Below the pieces are notes generated by a model. It searched no databases. It was not told where the DNA came from and saw only the letters and a list, made by a program, of their open reading frames with translations. Positions 24,423 to 32,934 of a DNA stretch of 64,000 nucleotides are shown piece by piece. Within the stretch, counting starts at the first letter, position 1. Each line of letters opens with the position of its first letter. The position numbers and the translations under genes were made by a program. Source of the DNA: Arsenicitalea aurantiaca (GTDB taxonomy: Bacteria > Pseudomonadota > Alphaproteobacteria > Rhizobiales > Devosiaceae); the NCBI RefSeq assembly GCF_003994485.1, contig NZ_RZNJ01000005.1, forward strand, positions 1-64,000, written 5' to 3'.

Positions 24423-25214
24423 TCAGAACACCATCCGCGCCTGCCGACGACGCAAGATCGACAGCAGTGAGGCCGCCGTGTGGTCGGGGCGGTCGGGCTC
24501 TGTGCCGTAAGGGCCGATGGCAAGGCGGATCGGGGCGCCGCCGCTCTCGATCTCGATCTCGTAGCGCCGATTGGCGATGGCGGGATCGCCGATGAGCTCG
24601 ATTTCGGTGCGGTCGAGGCCAAGGCCGGCCAGCGCGACACCGATCGCGGCATTGAGGTTGCGCGGAAAGCGGCGGGCCGCCTCCCGGGCGGAGGCTGAGA
24701 GGAAGGTGCCGACATAGGCACGCGCGTCGGACAGACCTTCGAGCCGGGCCCAGAGTGCCGGCGGATAAGTCTGGCGAAAGACGACTCGATCGAGCCCGGC
24801 GCACCGAGCGACGTCGAGAAGCGGCAGGGCGCAGGCGGCGCCGGACGGGATGAAGAGGCGTCCGGGTCCCTTTTCGAGGGCCGCAACAAGAGCCGGACCG
24901 CCGGTTCCGGCGAAGGCCGACAGCGAGATCGGCACGAGGTCGCGACCTTCGGCAAGAATCCTTGGGCCATGGCCGGCAAGAACGTCTGGCGAAGCGCACT
25001 CGATGACGATCTCGGCGTCGCCGAGGGCCCTGTCGAGATCCTGATAACAGCTGACGTCGGGAAAGAGTGCTTTCGCCCGGTCCGGCGTTCTCGTGACGAT
25101 GGCAGAAAGGGCGGGGCCGTCGGACGATGCGGTCAGGGCGCGGGCAACCGCCTCCCCGATGCGCCCGAGGCCGATGAGGACGCAGGCGGGCCGCGCCGCA
25201 CCGCTAGCGGGCAT
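24423..25214 (-). CDS. NadX-like L-aspartate dehydrogenase-family protein
   Basis: A 263-residue NAD(P)-binding protein. VLIGLGRIGEAVA (Rossmann GLGRIG at 15-20) and PSGAACALPLLD resemble the aspartate dehydrogenase family. NLNAAIGVALAGLGLD and the DHTAAS near the C-terminus match the catalytic histidine segment. Its start overlaps the permease gene by 11 nt. The pairing with an amino-acid-type transporter suggests it acts on an imported amino acid or related imine. The exact substrate is not read. Confidence 0.75.
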   Translation of the reverse strand: MPASGAARPACVLIGLGRIGEAVARALTASSDGPALSAIVTRTPDRAKALFPDVSCYQDLDRALGDAEIVIECASPDVLAGHGPRILAEGRDLVPISLSAFAGTGGPALVAALEKGPGRLFIPSGAACALPLLDVARCAGLDRVVFRQTYPPALWARLEGLSDARAYVGTFLSASAREAARRFPRNLNAAIGVALAGLGLDRTEIELIGDPAIANRRYEIEIESGGAPIRLAIGPYGTEPDRPDHTAASLLSILRRRQARMVF

Positions 25215-25917
25215 CGCGGGCCAGCACCTTTTCCTTGATGGCCTGGGCGGCGTAGGGCTTGCCGAAATAGCGCTCGATGCGTTTCTGCACGAGGTCCCAG
25301 GCGCTCGTCATCGTGAGATAGAGGATGGCGATGACGATGAAGACTTCGAGGACCTCGAAGCGCTGCTGCATGAGGATCTGCCCGCGCCGCAGCAGTTCCT
25401 CCATCGAGATGACCGATGCGATCGACGTCGTCTTGAGGAGCCCGTTCACCGAATTGCCGAGCGCCGGCAGGCACACGCGCAAGGCCTGCGGCATGACGAT
25501 GAGCAGGAAGGTCTTGGTGCGATTGAGCCCGAGCGCATGGGAGGCGTCGCGCTGGCCCTGACCGATCGAGAGAATGCCACCGCGCAGGATTTCGGAGAGA
25601 TACGCGGCCTCGTTGAGCGCAAGACCGAGAAGGGCGGACTCGACCACCGACAGGCGAACGAAGCCGAGCTGGGGAAGCCCGGTGTAGATGATGATGAGCT
25701 GCACCAGCAGCGGCGTGCCGCGAAAAAGCCAGACATAGCCCGCCGCGAAGCCCGAAAGAATGCGGATGCCCGAGAGACGGCAGAGCACGAGCCCCATCGC
25801 GAGCGCAAAGCCGATGACGAGCGTTGCTGCAGTCAGCCCCAGCGTGACGACCACGCCGCCGAGGAGGTAGCCATTGGTGAAGTAGCTGAAAAAGCCTTCC
25901 CAGTTCCAGATGCTCAT
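25204..25917 (-). CDS. Polar amino acid-type ABC permease (HisM/GlnP family)
   Basis: A 237-residue membrane protein with about five helices. YVWLFRGTPLLVQLIIIY and NEAAYLSEILRGGILSIGQGQRDA (as NEAAYLSEILRGGIL and SIGQGQRDA) are the EAA loop and FRGTPL motif of the polar amino acid family. It is preceded by a binding-protein gene with a hairpin between them and overlaps the NadX-like gene. No ATPase gene accompanies it. Confidence 0.9.
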   Translation of the reverse strand: MSIWNWEGFFSYFTNGYLLGGVVVTLGLTAATLVIGFALAMGLVLCRLSGIRILSGFAAGYVWLFRGTPLLVQLIIIYTGLPQLGFVRLSVVESALLGLALNEAAYLSEILRGGILSIGQGQRDASHALGLNRTKTFLLIVMPQALRVCLPALGNSVNGLLKTTSIASVISMEELLRRGQILMQQRFEVLEVFIVIAILYLTMTSAWDLVQKRIERYFGKPYAAQAIKEKVLARDAR

Positions 25918-25943
25918 CGTGTACCGGATTTCTCAAAAGGGCG

Positions 25944-25965
25944 GCTCCCGGCCCGGGCCGGGAGC
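25944..25965. repeat. 22-bp perfect palindrome between binding protein and permease genes
   Basis: The arms GCTCCCGGCCC and GGGCCGGGAGC directly abut, forming a GC-only hairpin potential 30 nt after the binding-protein stop and 27 nt before the permease start. Similar hairpins follow other binding-protein genes in this window. Confidence 0.7.
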
Positions 25966-25994
25966 GCTGAAGATGGATCGGAGCGGCGCGCGGC

Positions 25995-26828
25995 CTATTG
26001 CGGGCCGGGGCCCACGATGGCGAAGCTCTCTTCCTCGATCTTGAGCACGCCGTAGCGGTCGAAGAGTTCGTCGTAGAAGCCTTCGGCCTTGAGCTCGTCG
26101 AGCGCCACGACCACCGCATCGGCCAAGGCCTTATCGGCGAAGGCAAAGGTCGCTGTCTGCGGGAAGAGGCCGGAAACGGCGCGCGTGAAGTCGCCCCGCT
26201 CCTGCCAGTACATGGCGGTCGCATCGATCGCGGTTGCCGCTTCGACCTGGCCGGCGCGCAGGGCCTGGAAAGCTTCGGCAAAATTGTTGAAGGTGCGCAC
26301 GGTGATGCCGTCGAGCCCCTCGGCGATCAGCATGTCGTTGACCTCGCGGGTGCGGTTCTCCTCGATGCCGCCGAGCTCGACGCCGACGGAATACCCCGCA
26401 AGCTGCTGCCACTCGGTGATGCCGAGCGGGTTGTCGCGCGCCGTCAGAAAGCTGATCGCGGCGCGCTCATAGGGCACCATATACATCAGCTGCGAGCGTT
26501 CCTCGGTCCAGAAGATGCCGGTGTTGATCATGTCCCATCGGCCGGCAGCGAGGCCGGGCACCATGGCCGCGAACTCAATGCGCACATATTCGGGCTCGAG
26601 CCCGAGCTTTTCGGCGATCGCATTGCCGAGTTCTACCCGCATGCCCTGCAGCTGGCCCTGATCGTCGACATATTGCAGCGGCGGCAGGGTCGGGTTGATC
26701 GACATGGTCAACTTGCCCGGATTGATCGTCGTGGGCTGGGCAAGGCTGGGCTGGGCGCCCATCAGCAGCGCCGCGCCAATAAGAGCTGCGCCGGCGAGAA
26801 GCCTGCGGCGATTGGAAAAAAGCGTCAT
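25995..26828 (-). CDS. ABC substrate-binding protein, polar amino acid type
   Basis: A 277-residue periplasmic protein with an N-terminal signal peptide (LLAGAALIGAALLMGAQPSLAQ, in two parts LLAGAALIGAALL and MGAQPSLAQ). The SBP_bac_3 pattern is visible: TMSINPTLPPLQYVDDQG, GNAIAEKLGLE and GYSVGVELG. It is the first gene of the leftward set binding protein, permease, NadX-like. Confidence 0.9.
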   Translation of the reverse strand: MTLFSNRRRLLAGAALIGAALLMGAQPSLAQPTTINPGKLTMSINPTLPPLQYVDDQGQLQGMRVELGNAIAEKLGLEPEYVRIEFAAMVPGLAAGRWDMINTGIFWTEERSQLMYMVPYERAAISFLTARDNPLGITEWQQLAGYSVGVELGGIEENRTREVNDMLIAEGLDGITVRTFNNFAEAFQALRAGQVEAATAIDATAMYWQERGDFTRAVSGLFPQTATFAFADKALADAVVVALDELKAEGFYDELFDRYGVLKIEEESFAIVGPGPQ

Positions 26829-26993
26829 CCCGGTTCACTCCTGCATAGGAAACTGGTGACCGGAGCCGCCTCGGCATCCGGCATACGCTTTGTATACCAT
26901 CGGTACGCAGAAGAGTGAAGCCTGTTTCTGGTGCAGCGCTCTCACGTGCAGATATTTTATGCACTTGCTCCTTCTCGTCCACCAACAAAATAA

Positions 26994-27022
26994 GCGGCCG
27001 CGCATGTCCAATGCGCGACCGC
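26994..27022 (-). terminator. Rho-independent terminator of the SDR/transport operon
   Basis: Read leftward, a 12-bp stem with one mismatch (arms at 27022-27011 and 27005-26994) and a 5-nt loop, followed by TTATTTTGTT. It lies 23 nt after the stop of the 27045-27710 gene and closes the operon that begins at 30347. Confidence 0.75.
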
Positions 27023-27044
27023 GACAGGTCTGGAGAAAATGGGC

Positions 27045-27710
27045 TTATTCAGAAAGCGAGAACTGTAGCCGGTATAGGCCGCTGTCGACCGGACCGATCG
27101 CATCGGCATGATCGGCCATGGCGGTGGCGAACGTTTCCCCGGCCGCATCCACGGGATCTGTGGAACCGCCCTCGATCAGGACGATCCAGTTGGGCACCCC
27201 CACCGCGCGGCCCTTGCGTTCTGCGGTCTCGATCCCGCTTGCGCCCTGATCGGCGATGCAGAGGTGAACCCCGCTAATGCCCGGCATGGCTTCGATTTCG
27301 CGCAGCGCGGCGCGGATCGCGTTGCGCAGCGTGCCCTGCTGGTCCGGCCCGGCGTCGAAACGCAGGGTGAGGAGAAGTCCGCCATCCCCGCATCCGGACG
27401 AATGTACCGTCTCGCAGACGCCTCTCGAGGTATCGGTAAAGTCCTTCGTCGATCTGCGGGTCCACTCGGTGGGTGCGTTCAGCCGGTCGAGATAGGGCTG
27501 GCCCTGAAGGACGGCCGTGTCCGTCGCCTCGTAGAGCGTGAAATAGGCCGGGCTGCCATGGATCGCCTCATAGCGCCGGCCGCGGAGGAAGCCGGGGATC
27601 GCGACGCGTTCGGGGATATGCTCGCGATTGTGCCACTCGATGAAATTGTCCACCCCGCCCGGCGCGATGCCGTTCCAGATGGCGACGATGGCAGTACCCA
27701 GAAGCGTCAT
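27045..27710 (-). CDS. Hypothetical protein, EthD/ferredoxin-like dimeric barrel
   Basis: A 221-residue protein. The N-terminal WHNREHIPERVAIPGFLRGRRY (in two parts WHNREHIPERVAIPG and FLRGRRY) and YFTLYEA resemble EthD/Dabb-like small dimeric alpha-beta barrels; the C-terminal half may repeat that fold. No catalytic residue is certain. It is the last gene of a leftward operon with the SDR, binding protein and permease genes, and a terminator follows. Confidence 0.55.
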   Translation of the reverse strand: MTLLGTAIVAIWNGIAPGGVDNFIEWHNREHIPERVAIPGFLRGRRYEAIHGSPAYFTLYEATDTAVLQGQPYLDRLNAPTEWTRRSTKDFTDTSRGVCETVHSSGCGDGGLLLTLRFDAGPDQQGTLRNAIRAALREIEAMPGISGVHLCIADQGASGIETAERKGRAVGVPNWIVLIEGGSTDPVDAAGETFATAMADHADAIGPVDSGLYRLQFSLSE

Positions 27711-27720
27711 GACCCGACCT

Positions 27721-28452
27721 TCAATAGCTGGCGCGCCCGCCCGAAAGATCGAAGACGGCGCCGGTTGAAAAACTGCAATCCTCCGAGGCGAGCCAGAGCG
27801 TCATCGCAGCCACCTCGTCGGGTTCGAGAAAGCGCCCCATGGGAATGCGCGAAAGAATGTCGTCGAGCCGGGCCTTGGGGGCGCCGCTGCTCATGGGTGT
27901 GAGGGACGCGGCCGGAGTGATCGCATTGCAGAGCACGCCAGTGCCGGCAAGTTCCTTGCCCATGCTTTTGGTCAACGCGAGGAGGCCGGCCTTGGCGGCG
28001 CTATAGCCTGCGGCAAGCGCCATGCCTTCCTTGGCCTGGATCGAGGCGATGTTGACGATCCGGCCGGCATTGCCGCGGGCCGCCGTATCGATCATGAGCG
28101 GCATCAGGGCCCGGCAGACGAGGACGGCGCCGACGAGATTGACCTCGAGGAGCCTGCGAAACTCGGCTACCGGCGTCTCCCAGGCGGTGGCGAGGGTGCC
28201 GACGATGCCGGCATTGTTGACCAGAATGTCGAGCCGGCCGTGGGCCGAAATCAGCGCGGCGGCGGCCGCATCCACGCTCTCTTCTGAGGTGACGTCGACC
28301 GGAGGCGCCTCGGGCGTGCCGGCGAGATCCCATCCGATCACAGTTGCGCCCGCTTCCCGAAGCCGCGCCGTGATGGCGCCGCCAAAGCCCCCGGCGGCGC
28401 CCGTGACGAGGGCGACCCGCCCGGTAAAGTCGTAGCTTGCGCGCTGGCTCAT
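27721..28452 (-). CDS. Short-chain dehydrogenase/reductase
   Basis: A 243-residue classical SDR. The TGAAGGFG cofactor loop (17-24), NNAG (79-82), S137, Y150 and K154 (YSAAK) form the usual active site. It lies between the binding protein and the EthD-like gene, and a hairpin separates it from the former. The substrate is not known; an aromatic or sulfonate-related alcohol is one possibility given the transporter. Confidence 0.9.
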   Translation of the reverse strand: MSQRASYDFTGRVALVTGAAGGFGGAITARLREAGATVIGWDLAGTPEAPPVDVTSEESVDAAAAALISAHGRLDILVNNAGIVGTLATAWETPVAEFRRLLEVNLVGAVLVCRALMPLMIDTAARGNAGRIVNIASIQAKEGMALAAGYSAAKAGLLALTKSMGKELAGTGVLCNAITPAASLTPMSSGAPKARLDDILSRIPMGRFLEPDEVAAMTLWLASEDCSFSTGAVFDLSGGRASY

Positions 28453-28472
28453 GTCGGGATCCGTTGGGAGAG

Positions 28473-28495
28473 GGGGCGGGCGAGGTGCCCGCCCC
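28473..28495. repeat. GC hairpin after a binding-protein gene
   Basis: Arms GGGGCGGGC (28473-28481) and GCCCGCCCC (28487-28495) around a 5-nt loop. It lies 9 nt after the stop of the 28505-29491 gene and 20 nt before the SDR start. No T-run is present. Confidence 0.7.
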
Positions 28496-28504
28496 GTCGC
28501 TTCA

Positions 28505-29491
28505 TCACTGTGCGATGAACTGGTTGGTGTAGAAGCTGTCGGCCGGCAGATCGGTCTGCACGTCCTGATAGGCGGTGACGAGTTCGAGCGTGCGCTCCCA
28601 ATCCGCCGCCGACATCTGCCCGAGTGGCAGGTCCGGCTCGACCGGCGAGGGCATCAGCGTGATGGAGACCTCGAGCTGCTCGGCCAGCAATGCGCGCTCG
28701 GCCTCGGGCTTGGCCGCCATGGCCGCGTCGATCGCGGCTTCAGGATCGGCGATGGTCGCCTCCATGGCGCGGCGCGTTGCCCGCACGAAGCGCTCGACGA
28801 GATCCGGATTGTCCGAAATCATGTTGTCATTGGCGACGATGGTCAGTCCCTCGGTGTTGACGCCCAGCTCCGCAAAGGAAAAGACCGTCTGGTCGAGACC
28901 GCGCTGGTTGAGGATCACCACCTGGCCCTCCAGACCCGCGAGCAGCCCCTGGGTGCGTCCCTCGAGCACGGCGACGAGCTTGCCGGGCCCATCCACATTG
29001 AGGATCGAGACCTGGCTTTCGTCGATGTCATTGGCCTGCCAGATCGCCGGCAAGAGCGCCATCGAGGCTTCGCCCGCGGTGGCGGCAATGGTCTTGCCCT
29101 CGATGTCCTTGATCGTCTCGACGCCCGCATCGGCGCGGAAGGAGATGCCGAAGGGCGAGGTGTTGAGCACGCCCAGCACGGCCTTGAGCGGTGCGCCGCG
29201 GCTCACCCCGGCAATCACCGAACCGCCATCGGCCAGCCCGAACGTATCGCCACCCGTCGCCACCACCTGCACGGTGCGCGCCGAACCCTGCCCCTCGCCG
29301 ATGGTCAGGTTGATGCCTTCCTCTTCATAAAAGCCCTGCTCGACGCCGAGATAGAAGATCGAGTGCACCCCGCTCATCAGCCAGTTGAGGCGCAGGGACA
29401 CATCGTCCTGCGCGCTGGCCGGGGCGAGCGCTGCGCCCGACATGAGGAGCGCCGCAAAAGCGCCCGCCAGTCCCTTGCCGATCATAGTCAT
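28505..29491 (-). CDS. ABC substrate-binding protein, SsuA/NMT1-like
   Basis: A 328-residue periplasmic binding protein with a signal peptide (about 27 residues, ending ALAPASA). NWLMSGVHSIFYLGVEQGFYEEEGINL (as NWLMSGVHSIFYLG and VEQGFYEEEGINL) and the ATGGDTFGLADGGSV stretch match the SsuA/TauA/THI5 family. It pairs with the permease gene upstream and with the ATPase on the other strand to form a nitrate/sulfonate/taurine/pyrimidine-type importer. Confidence 0.88.
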   Translation of the reverse strand: MTMIGKGLAGAFAALLMSGAALAPASAQDDVSLRLNWLMSGVHSIFYLGVEQGFYEEEGINLTIGEGQGSARTVQVVATGGDTFGLADGGSVIAGVSRGAPLKAVLGVLNTSPFGISFRADAGVETIKDIEGKTIAATAGEASMALLPAIWQANDIDESQVSILNVDGPGKLVAVLEGRTQGLLAGLEGQVVILNQRGLDQTVFSFAELGVNTEGLTIVANDNMISDNPDLVERFVRATRRAMEATIADPEAAIDAAMAAKPEAERALLAEQLEVSITLMPSPVEPDLPLGQMSAADWERTLELVTAYQDVQTDLPADSFYTNQFIAQ

Positions 29492-29546
29492 AACCAGAAC
29501 CTCCCTTGTGATGCCGGCATTGTCGGGCCCGGCATGCCCGGTTGCG

Positions 29547-30347
29547 TCATGCCGGCGATTTGCCGACGACCAGATCGTCGCGCCTTTGCGAGACGTGCCA
29601 CGGAATGGCCCAGCGCTCGACGAGCTCCACCACTCCGTAGAGCAGGAGCCCCAGAACGCTGAGCACGAGGATGACCGCGAAAGTCATCGAGGTGTTCATG
29701 TTGCCGTTATAGTTGAGCAGCAGATAGCCGAGCCCGCTGTCGGACGCGACGAACTCGGCGACGACGGCCGCCGTCGCGGATAGCGCGGCAGCAACCTTGA
29801 ACCCGGCAAACAGCGAGGGCAGGGCGCTCGGTAGCTCCACGCGCCAGAAGATCTTGAACCGCGAAGCACGATAGCTCCGCGCCAGATCGTAGACGTCCGA
29901 CTCGATCGATTTGAACGCGACGATCGAGTTGACGACGATGGGGAAGAACGAGAGCAGGAAGACGAGCAGGACCTTCGAGGTCAGGCCGTACCCGACCCAG
30001 ATGATGAAAAGCGGCGCCACGGCGATTTTGGGGATGATCTGGAGGACGACGAGCAGCGGATAGAAGATCGCCTCGAAGGCCCGCGAATAGACGACGAGCA
30101 GCGCCAGCAGCACCCCGAGCGCCGCGGCCAGAAGAAAGCCGAGCACCATGGGCTGCAGCGTCGCGTAGGACGCGGGGATCAGCACGTGGATGTTGCGCCA
30201 GAGGTCGGCAAGCACCTTGGAGGGCGCGGGAAGGATGTATTCGGGTGTGCCGATGGTCCTGACGGCAATCTCCCAGACGAGCAACGCCCCCAGAAGGCTG
30301 ATGACCGTGTTGAGGCGCTTCATCAGCGCCTCCGCGACCTTGCCCAT
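29547..30347 (-). CDS. ABC permease, SsuC/TauC family
   Basis: A 266-residue membrane protein with about six helices. PAPSKVLADLW near 35-45 and a DLARSYRASRFKIFWRVELPSALP loop (in two parts DLARSYRASRFKIFW and RVELPSALP) are the family pattern. The start at 30347 was chosen because upstream in-frame codons overlap the operator region. It is the first gene of the leftward operon. Confidence 0.9.
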   Translation of the reverse strand: MGKVAEALMKRLNTVISLLGALLVWEIAVRTIGTPEYILPAPSKVLADLWRNIHVLIPASYATLQPMVLGFLLAAALGVLLALLVVYSRAFEAIFYPLLVVLQIIPKIAVAPLFIIWVGYGLTSKVLLVFLLSFFPIVVNSIVAFKSIESDVYDLARSYRASRFKIFWRVELPSALPSLFAGFKVAAALSATAAVVAEFVASDSGLGYLLLNYNGNMNTSMTFAVILVLSVLGLLLYGVVELVERWAIPWHVSQRRDDLVVGKSPA

Positions 30348-30377
30348 CCCGATCTCCAACTCGCTTGACGACAATCT

Positions 30378-30407
30378 GGAACGATGTTCTATCTGGAACA
30401 GTGTTCC
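30378..30407. promoter_or_regulatory. Tandem palindromes GGAAC-N3-GTTCY, candidate IclR operator
   Basis: GGAACGATGTTCT (30378-30390) and GGAACAGTGTTCC (30395-30407) are two copies 17 bp apart in the divergent region between the permease and the ATPase genes. The IclR-family gene at 31268 is the natural candidate to bind them. Confidence 0.6.
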
Positions 30408-30452
30408 GTCAAGTGCCAATCGACAGGTTTGTTCAGGGAGGCGTCAGCCGCC

Positions 30453-31250
30453 ATGTCAGTTGAAAGCGGGAAGTCTCCCGGGGTCGCCATCAGCGGGGTG
30501 ACCAAGACGTTCGGGACGGCCGAAGCGCCGATCGTGGCGCTCGAGCGCGTCGATCTCGACATCAAGGACGGCGAGTTCGTCGCCGTGGTGGGCCCGTCCG
30601 GCTGCGGAAAATCGACGCTTCTGCGGCTCATCTCGCGCCTGACGCCGCCATCGAGCGGCACGATCTCGGTGTTCGGCGACGTTTCGAACAAGCCGCCCGA
30701 AGGCATGAGCATCGTCTTCCAGAACCATGTGCTGCTTGCCTGGCGGTCGATCCTCGAGAACGTGCTCTTTCCGGCCGACATGACCGGAGCCAACCGTCGG
30801 GCGCTCAAGGGGAAGGCGCTCGAGTTGCTCGAGAATGTCGGGCTCAAGGATTTTGCGGACAATTATCCGCACGAACTTTCGGGCGGCATGCGCCAGCGCG
30901 CCTCGATCGCGCGGGCATTGCTGCTCGAGCCGAGGCTTTTGCTGATGGACGAGCCTTTCGGCGCCCTCGATGCGTTGACGCGCGAGCAGATGCGGGTCGA
31001 CCTCGAAGCGCTCTGGCTGCGCAACCGCATGACCATCCTTTTCATCACCCATTCCATCGACGAGGCCGTCCTCCTGGCCGACCGGGTGATCGTGATGACG
31101 CCGCGTCCGGGACGGATCGAGCGCGTGCTCGAGATCGACATGCCCCGGCCGCGCGGGCTCGCCGCACGGCGCGATCCGGAATTTCTCGCGAAATCGGAGG
31201 AAATCACGGAGATCTTCCTTTCGCGCGGCGTGTTGCACCGCCAACAGTGA
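30453..31250 (+). CDS. ABC transporter ATPase, SsuB/TauB family
   Basis: A 265-residue ATPase. Walker A GPSGCGKST (47-55), LSGGMRQR signature, Walker B LLLMDEPFGALD and the H-loop FITHS follow in order. The ATG at 30453 follows GGGAGG; upstream frame open to 30384 overlaps the operator. With the divergent permease and binding protein it makes a complete importer. The IclR gene starts 18 nt downstream. Confidence 0.93.
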   Translation: MSVESGKSPGVAISGVTKTFGTAEAPIVALERVDLDIKDGEFVAVVGPSGCGKSTLLRLISRLTPPSSGTISVFGDVSNKPPEGMSIVFQNHVLLAWRSILENVLFPADMTGANRRALKGKALELLENVGLKDFADNYPHELSGGMRQRASIARALLLEPRLLLMDEPFGALDALTREQMRVDLEALWLRNRMTILFITHSIDEAVLLADRVIVMTPRPGRIERVLEIDMPRPRGLAARRDPEFLAKSEEITEIFLSRGVLHRQQ

Positions 31251-31267
31251 GGGACAAAGGAGCCGGC

Positions 31268-32062
31268 ATGACGAGGGCAGTGATCGAACCTAGCGAGGCG
31301 CGCCCACAAAGCGCAATCGAACGCACGCTGGCGGCGATCGAGGTTCTTGCGCTCGCCGACGAGCCGATCAAGCTCAGCGACCTCGCCGCACGGCTCGGCA
31401 TGCCCAAGAGCGCCGCGCATCGGATCCTCACCGGTCTCGTGGAGGCGGGCTGGGCCGAGCAGAGCGTCCAGAGCGACTGCTATGGCCTCACGCTCCACAT
31501 GGCGCTGATCGGCCAGCGTCAACTCGCGCGTCTCGATATCGCCGATCTGCGCCAGCCGATCCTCGATGATCTGGCGCGCCGGACGCGGGAACTGGTGCGG
31601 TTGACGGCGGTGCAGGGGGAGACGCTCAACTGGGTCGGATCGGCCCGTGGGCGTCGTTCGGGTCTCGTCTACGAGCCGGACATGAGCGAAAGAATCATCC
31701 CCTTCGCGACCGCCAACGGCAAGGTGTGGCTTGCGAGCCTGCCGCTCGAGGAGGCGGTGCGGATCGCGCTCGCCGCCGGGCTCGGCACGGGCGGGGCCGG
31801 TGGTCCGCGACAGCTGACGAGCCTCGAAGCCTTTACCGCCGAACTCGAGACGACCCGCGAGCGCGGCTATGGCCTTGCCCGCGAAGAGGCAGAGGCGGGG
31901 GTCGGCGCGGTCGCCGTGGCGATCAGCCTCAAGGGTCGCGTCGTGGGCACGATGAGCGTCGCAGCGCCGATCGCACGGCTTGGGGCGGATCGGATCGAGG
32001 ACCTCGTGCCTCAGCTCAAAGCTGCAGCAGTGGACATGGCTCTGGCCTGGACCGCCCGCTAG
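31268..32062 (+). CDS. IclR-family transcriptional regulator
   Basis: A 264-residue regulator. The N-terminal winged helix (about 20-80) has DLAARLGMPKSAAHRILTGL (in two parts DLAARLGMPKSAA and HRILTGL). The C-terminal ligand domain (80-260) includes PFATANGKVWLA and MSVAAP. It follows the ATPase gene after 18 nt. It probably controls the transporter and SDR operons through the tandem GGAAC palindromes. The ligand is not known. Confidence 0.92.
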   Translation: MTRAVIEPSEARPQSAIERTLAAIEVLALADEPIKLSDLAARLGMPKSAAHRILTGLVEAGWAEQSVQSDCYGLTLHMALIGQRQLARLDIADLRQPILDDLARRTRELVRLTAVQGETLNWVGSARGRRSGLVYEPDMSERIIPFATANGKVWLASLPLEEAVRIALAAGLGTGGAGGPRQLTSLEAFTAELETTRERGYGLAREEAEAGVGAVAVAISLKGRVVGTMSVAAPIARLGADRIEDLVPQLKAAAVDMALAWTAR

Positions 32063-32069
32063 CGTCTCC

Positions 32070-32097
32070 GCATTGAGGGGCTTTCACCCCCGAATGC
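32070..32097. terminator. Possible bidirectional terminator
   Basis: An imperfect hairpin, GCATTGAGGGG against CCCCCGAATGC, in the 36-base gap between the convergent IclR and GntR genes. There is no T-run, so the call is tentative. Confidence 0.3.
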
Positions 32098-32098
32098 A

Positions 32099-32749
32099 TC
32101 ACGCGGCAAAAGTGCGGTGGGTGGAGGCGCGGAAATGCGCTTCGAGATTTCCCACCGCTGCTTCGATGTCACCCGCTTCGAGGCTCGCAATGATGCGCAT
32201 GTGCTCGGCGACCGTTTCGAGAAGCTGGTTCTTGAAGGGGCCGCGCGCGTGAGTCAGGCGTGCCATGCCGATATTGGCCTGAAGCCTCTGGTGGGTGCGC
32301 GAAATCCAGCTGTTGTTGAGAACGGCGACGATGTCGGCGTGAAATGCACGGTCGGTCGCAACGAACCGATCGATGGCGAGATCGAGATTGCCCAATTGGG
32401 CGAGCTCCACCTGGCTCTGCTCGTGCCGTTCGCGCATGTCGGCCAGCCATCCCAGATTATCGGTCTGAGCAAAGAGCCGGAGCGCATGGGTCTCGATCAT
32501 GATCCGGAACTGAAAGTTCTCCCGGATGAACGCAACCTCGGGATAGACGATCTGAATTCCGGTGCGTGGGCGCACCTCGACGAGGCCGTATTCCTCGAGC
32601 AGGACGAGCGTCTCGCGCAGCGGAGTCAGTGAGAGCCCGAGGATCTTGCAGAGCGCGTTCTGGGTCAGCACCATGCCGGGGCGCAGCCGTCCCTTGTCCA
32701 TCGCTTCGCGAAACCGGCGATATCCCTCATTGTCGCTGCGCAGTTCCAT
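32099..32749 (-). CDS. GntR-family regulator, FCD type
   Basis: A 216-residue regulator. The winged helix (about 10-75) has LSLTPLRETLVLLEEYGLVEVRPRTGI (as LSLTPLRETLVLLEEY and GLVEVRPRTGI). The FCD ligand domain follows with DRAFHADIVAVL and EHMRIIASLEAGD, including metal-ligand candidates D, H and H. The start at 32749 fits the family; an in-frame start further upstream crosses a palindrome. It is divergent from the dehydratase and sugar transporter operon, which it most likely represses. Confidence 0.88.
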   Translation of the reverse strand: MELRSDNEGYRRFREAMDKGRLRPGMVLTQNALCKILGLSLTPLRETLVLLEEYGLVEVRPRTGIQIVYPEVAFIRENFQFRIMIETHALRLFAQTDNLGWLADMRERHEQSQVELAQLGNLDLAIDRFVATDRAFHADIVAVLNNSWISRTHQRLQANIGMARLTHARGPFKNQLLETVAEHMRIIASLEAGDIEAAVGNLEAHFRASTHRTFAA

Positions 32750-32762
32750 TCGACCTCCCCTC

Positions 32763-32772
32763 TGATATATCA
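32763..32772. promoter_or_regulatory. TGATATATCA palindrome upstream of GntR gene
   Basis: Perfect 10-bp palindrome 13 nt before the GntR start. Similar TGATAT/ATATCA elements occur at 32866-32875 and 32891-32922 on the way to the dehydratase gene. Together they suggest autoregulation and control of the divergent operon. Confidence 0.5.
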
Positions 32773-32890
32773 GCCTTGCTACGTGTTGAACCGCCGAGGG
32801 TCCAGAAAATCTTGGCTCTAGGCCGCGTGATTGTGCCGTCGTAGTCGAACGTCCGGCATCAGCCACGATATATCACTTGCAAAGGGCCTT

Positions 32891-32922
32891 TTGATATCGA
32901 AAAATCCAAATAGGAAATATCA
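32891..32922. promoter_or_regulatory. Spaced TTGATAT / ATATCAA inverted repeat before the dehydratase gene
   Basis: TTGATAT at 32891 and ATATCAA ending at 32922 face each other across 18 nt, flanked by CCTT and AGGG, 13 nt upstream of the dehydratase start. It is a candidate operator for the divergent GntR protein. Confidence 0.45.
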
Positions 32923-32934
32923 AAGGGGCCGATG

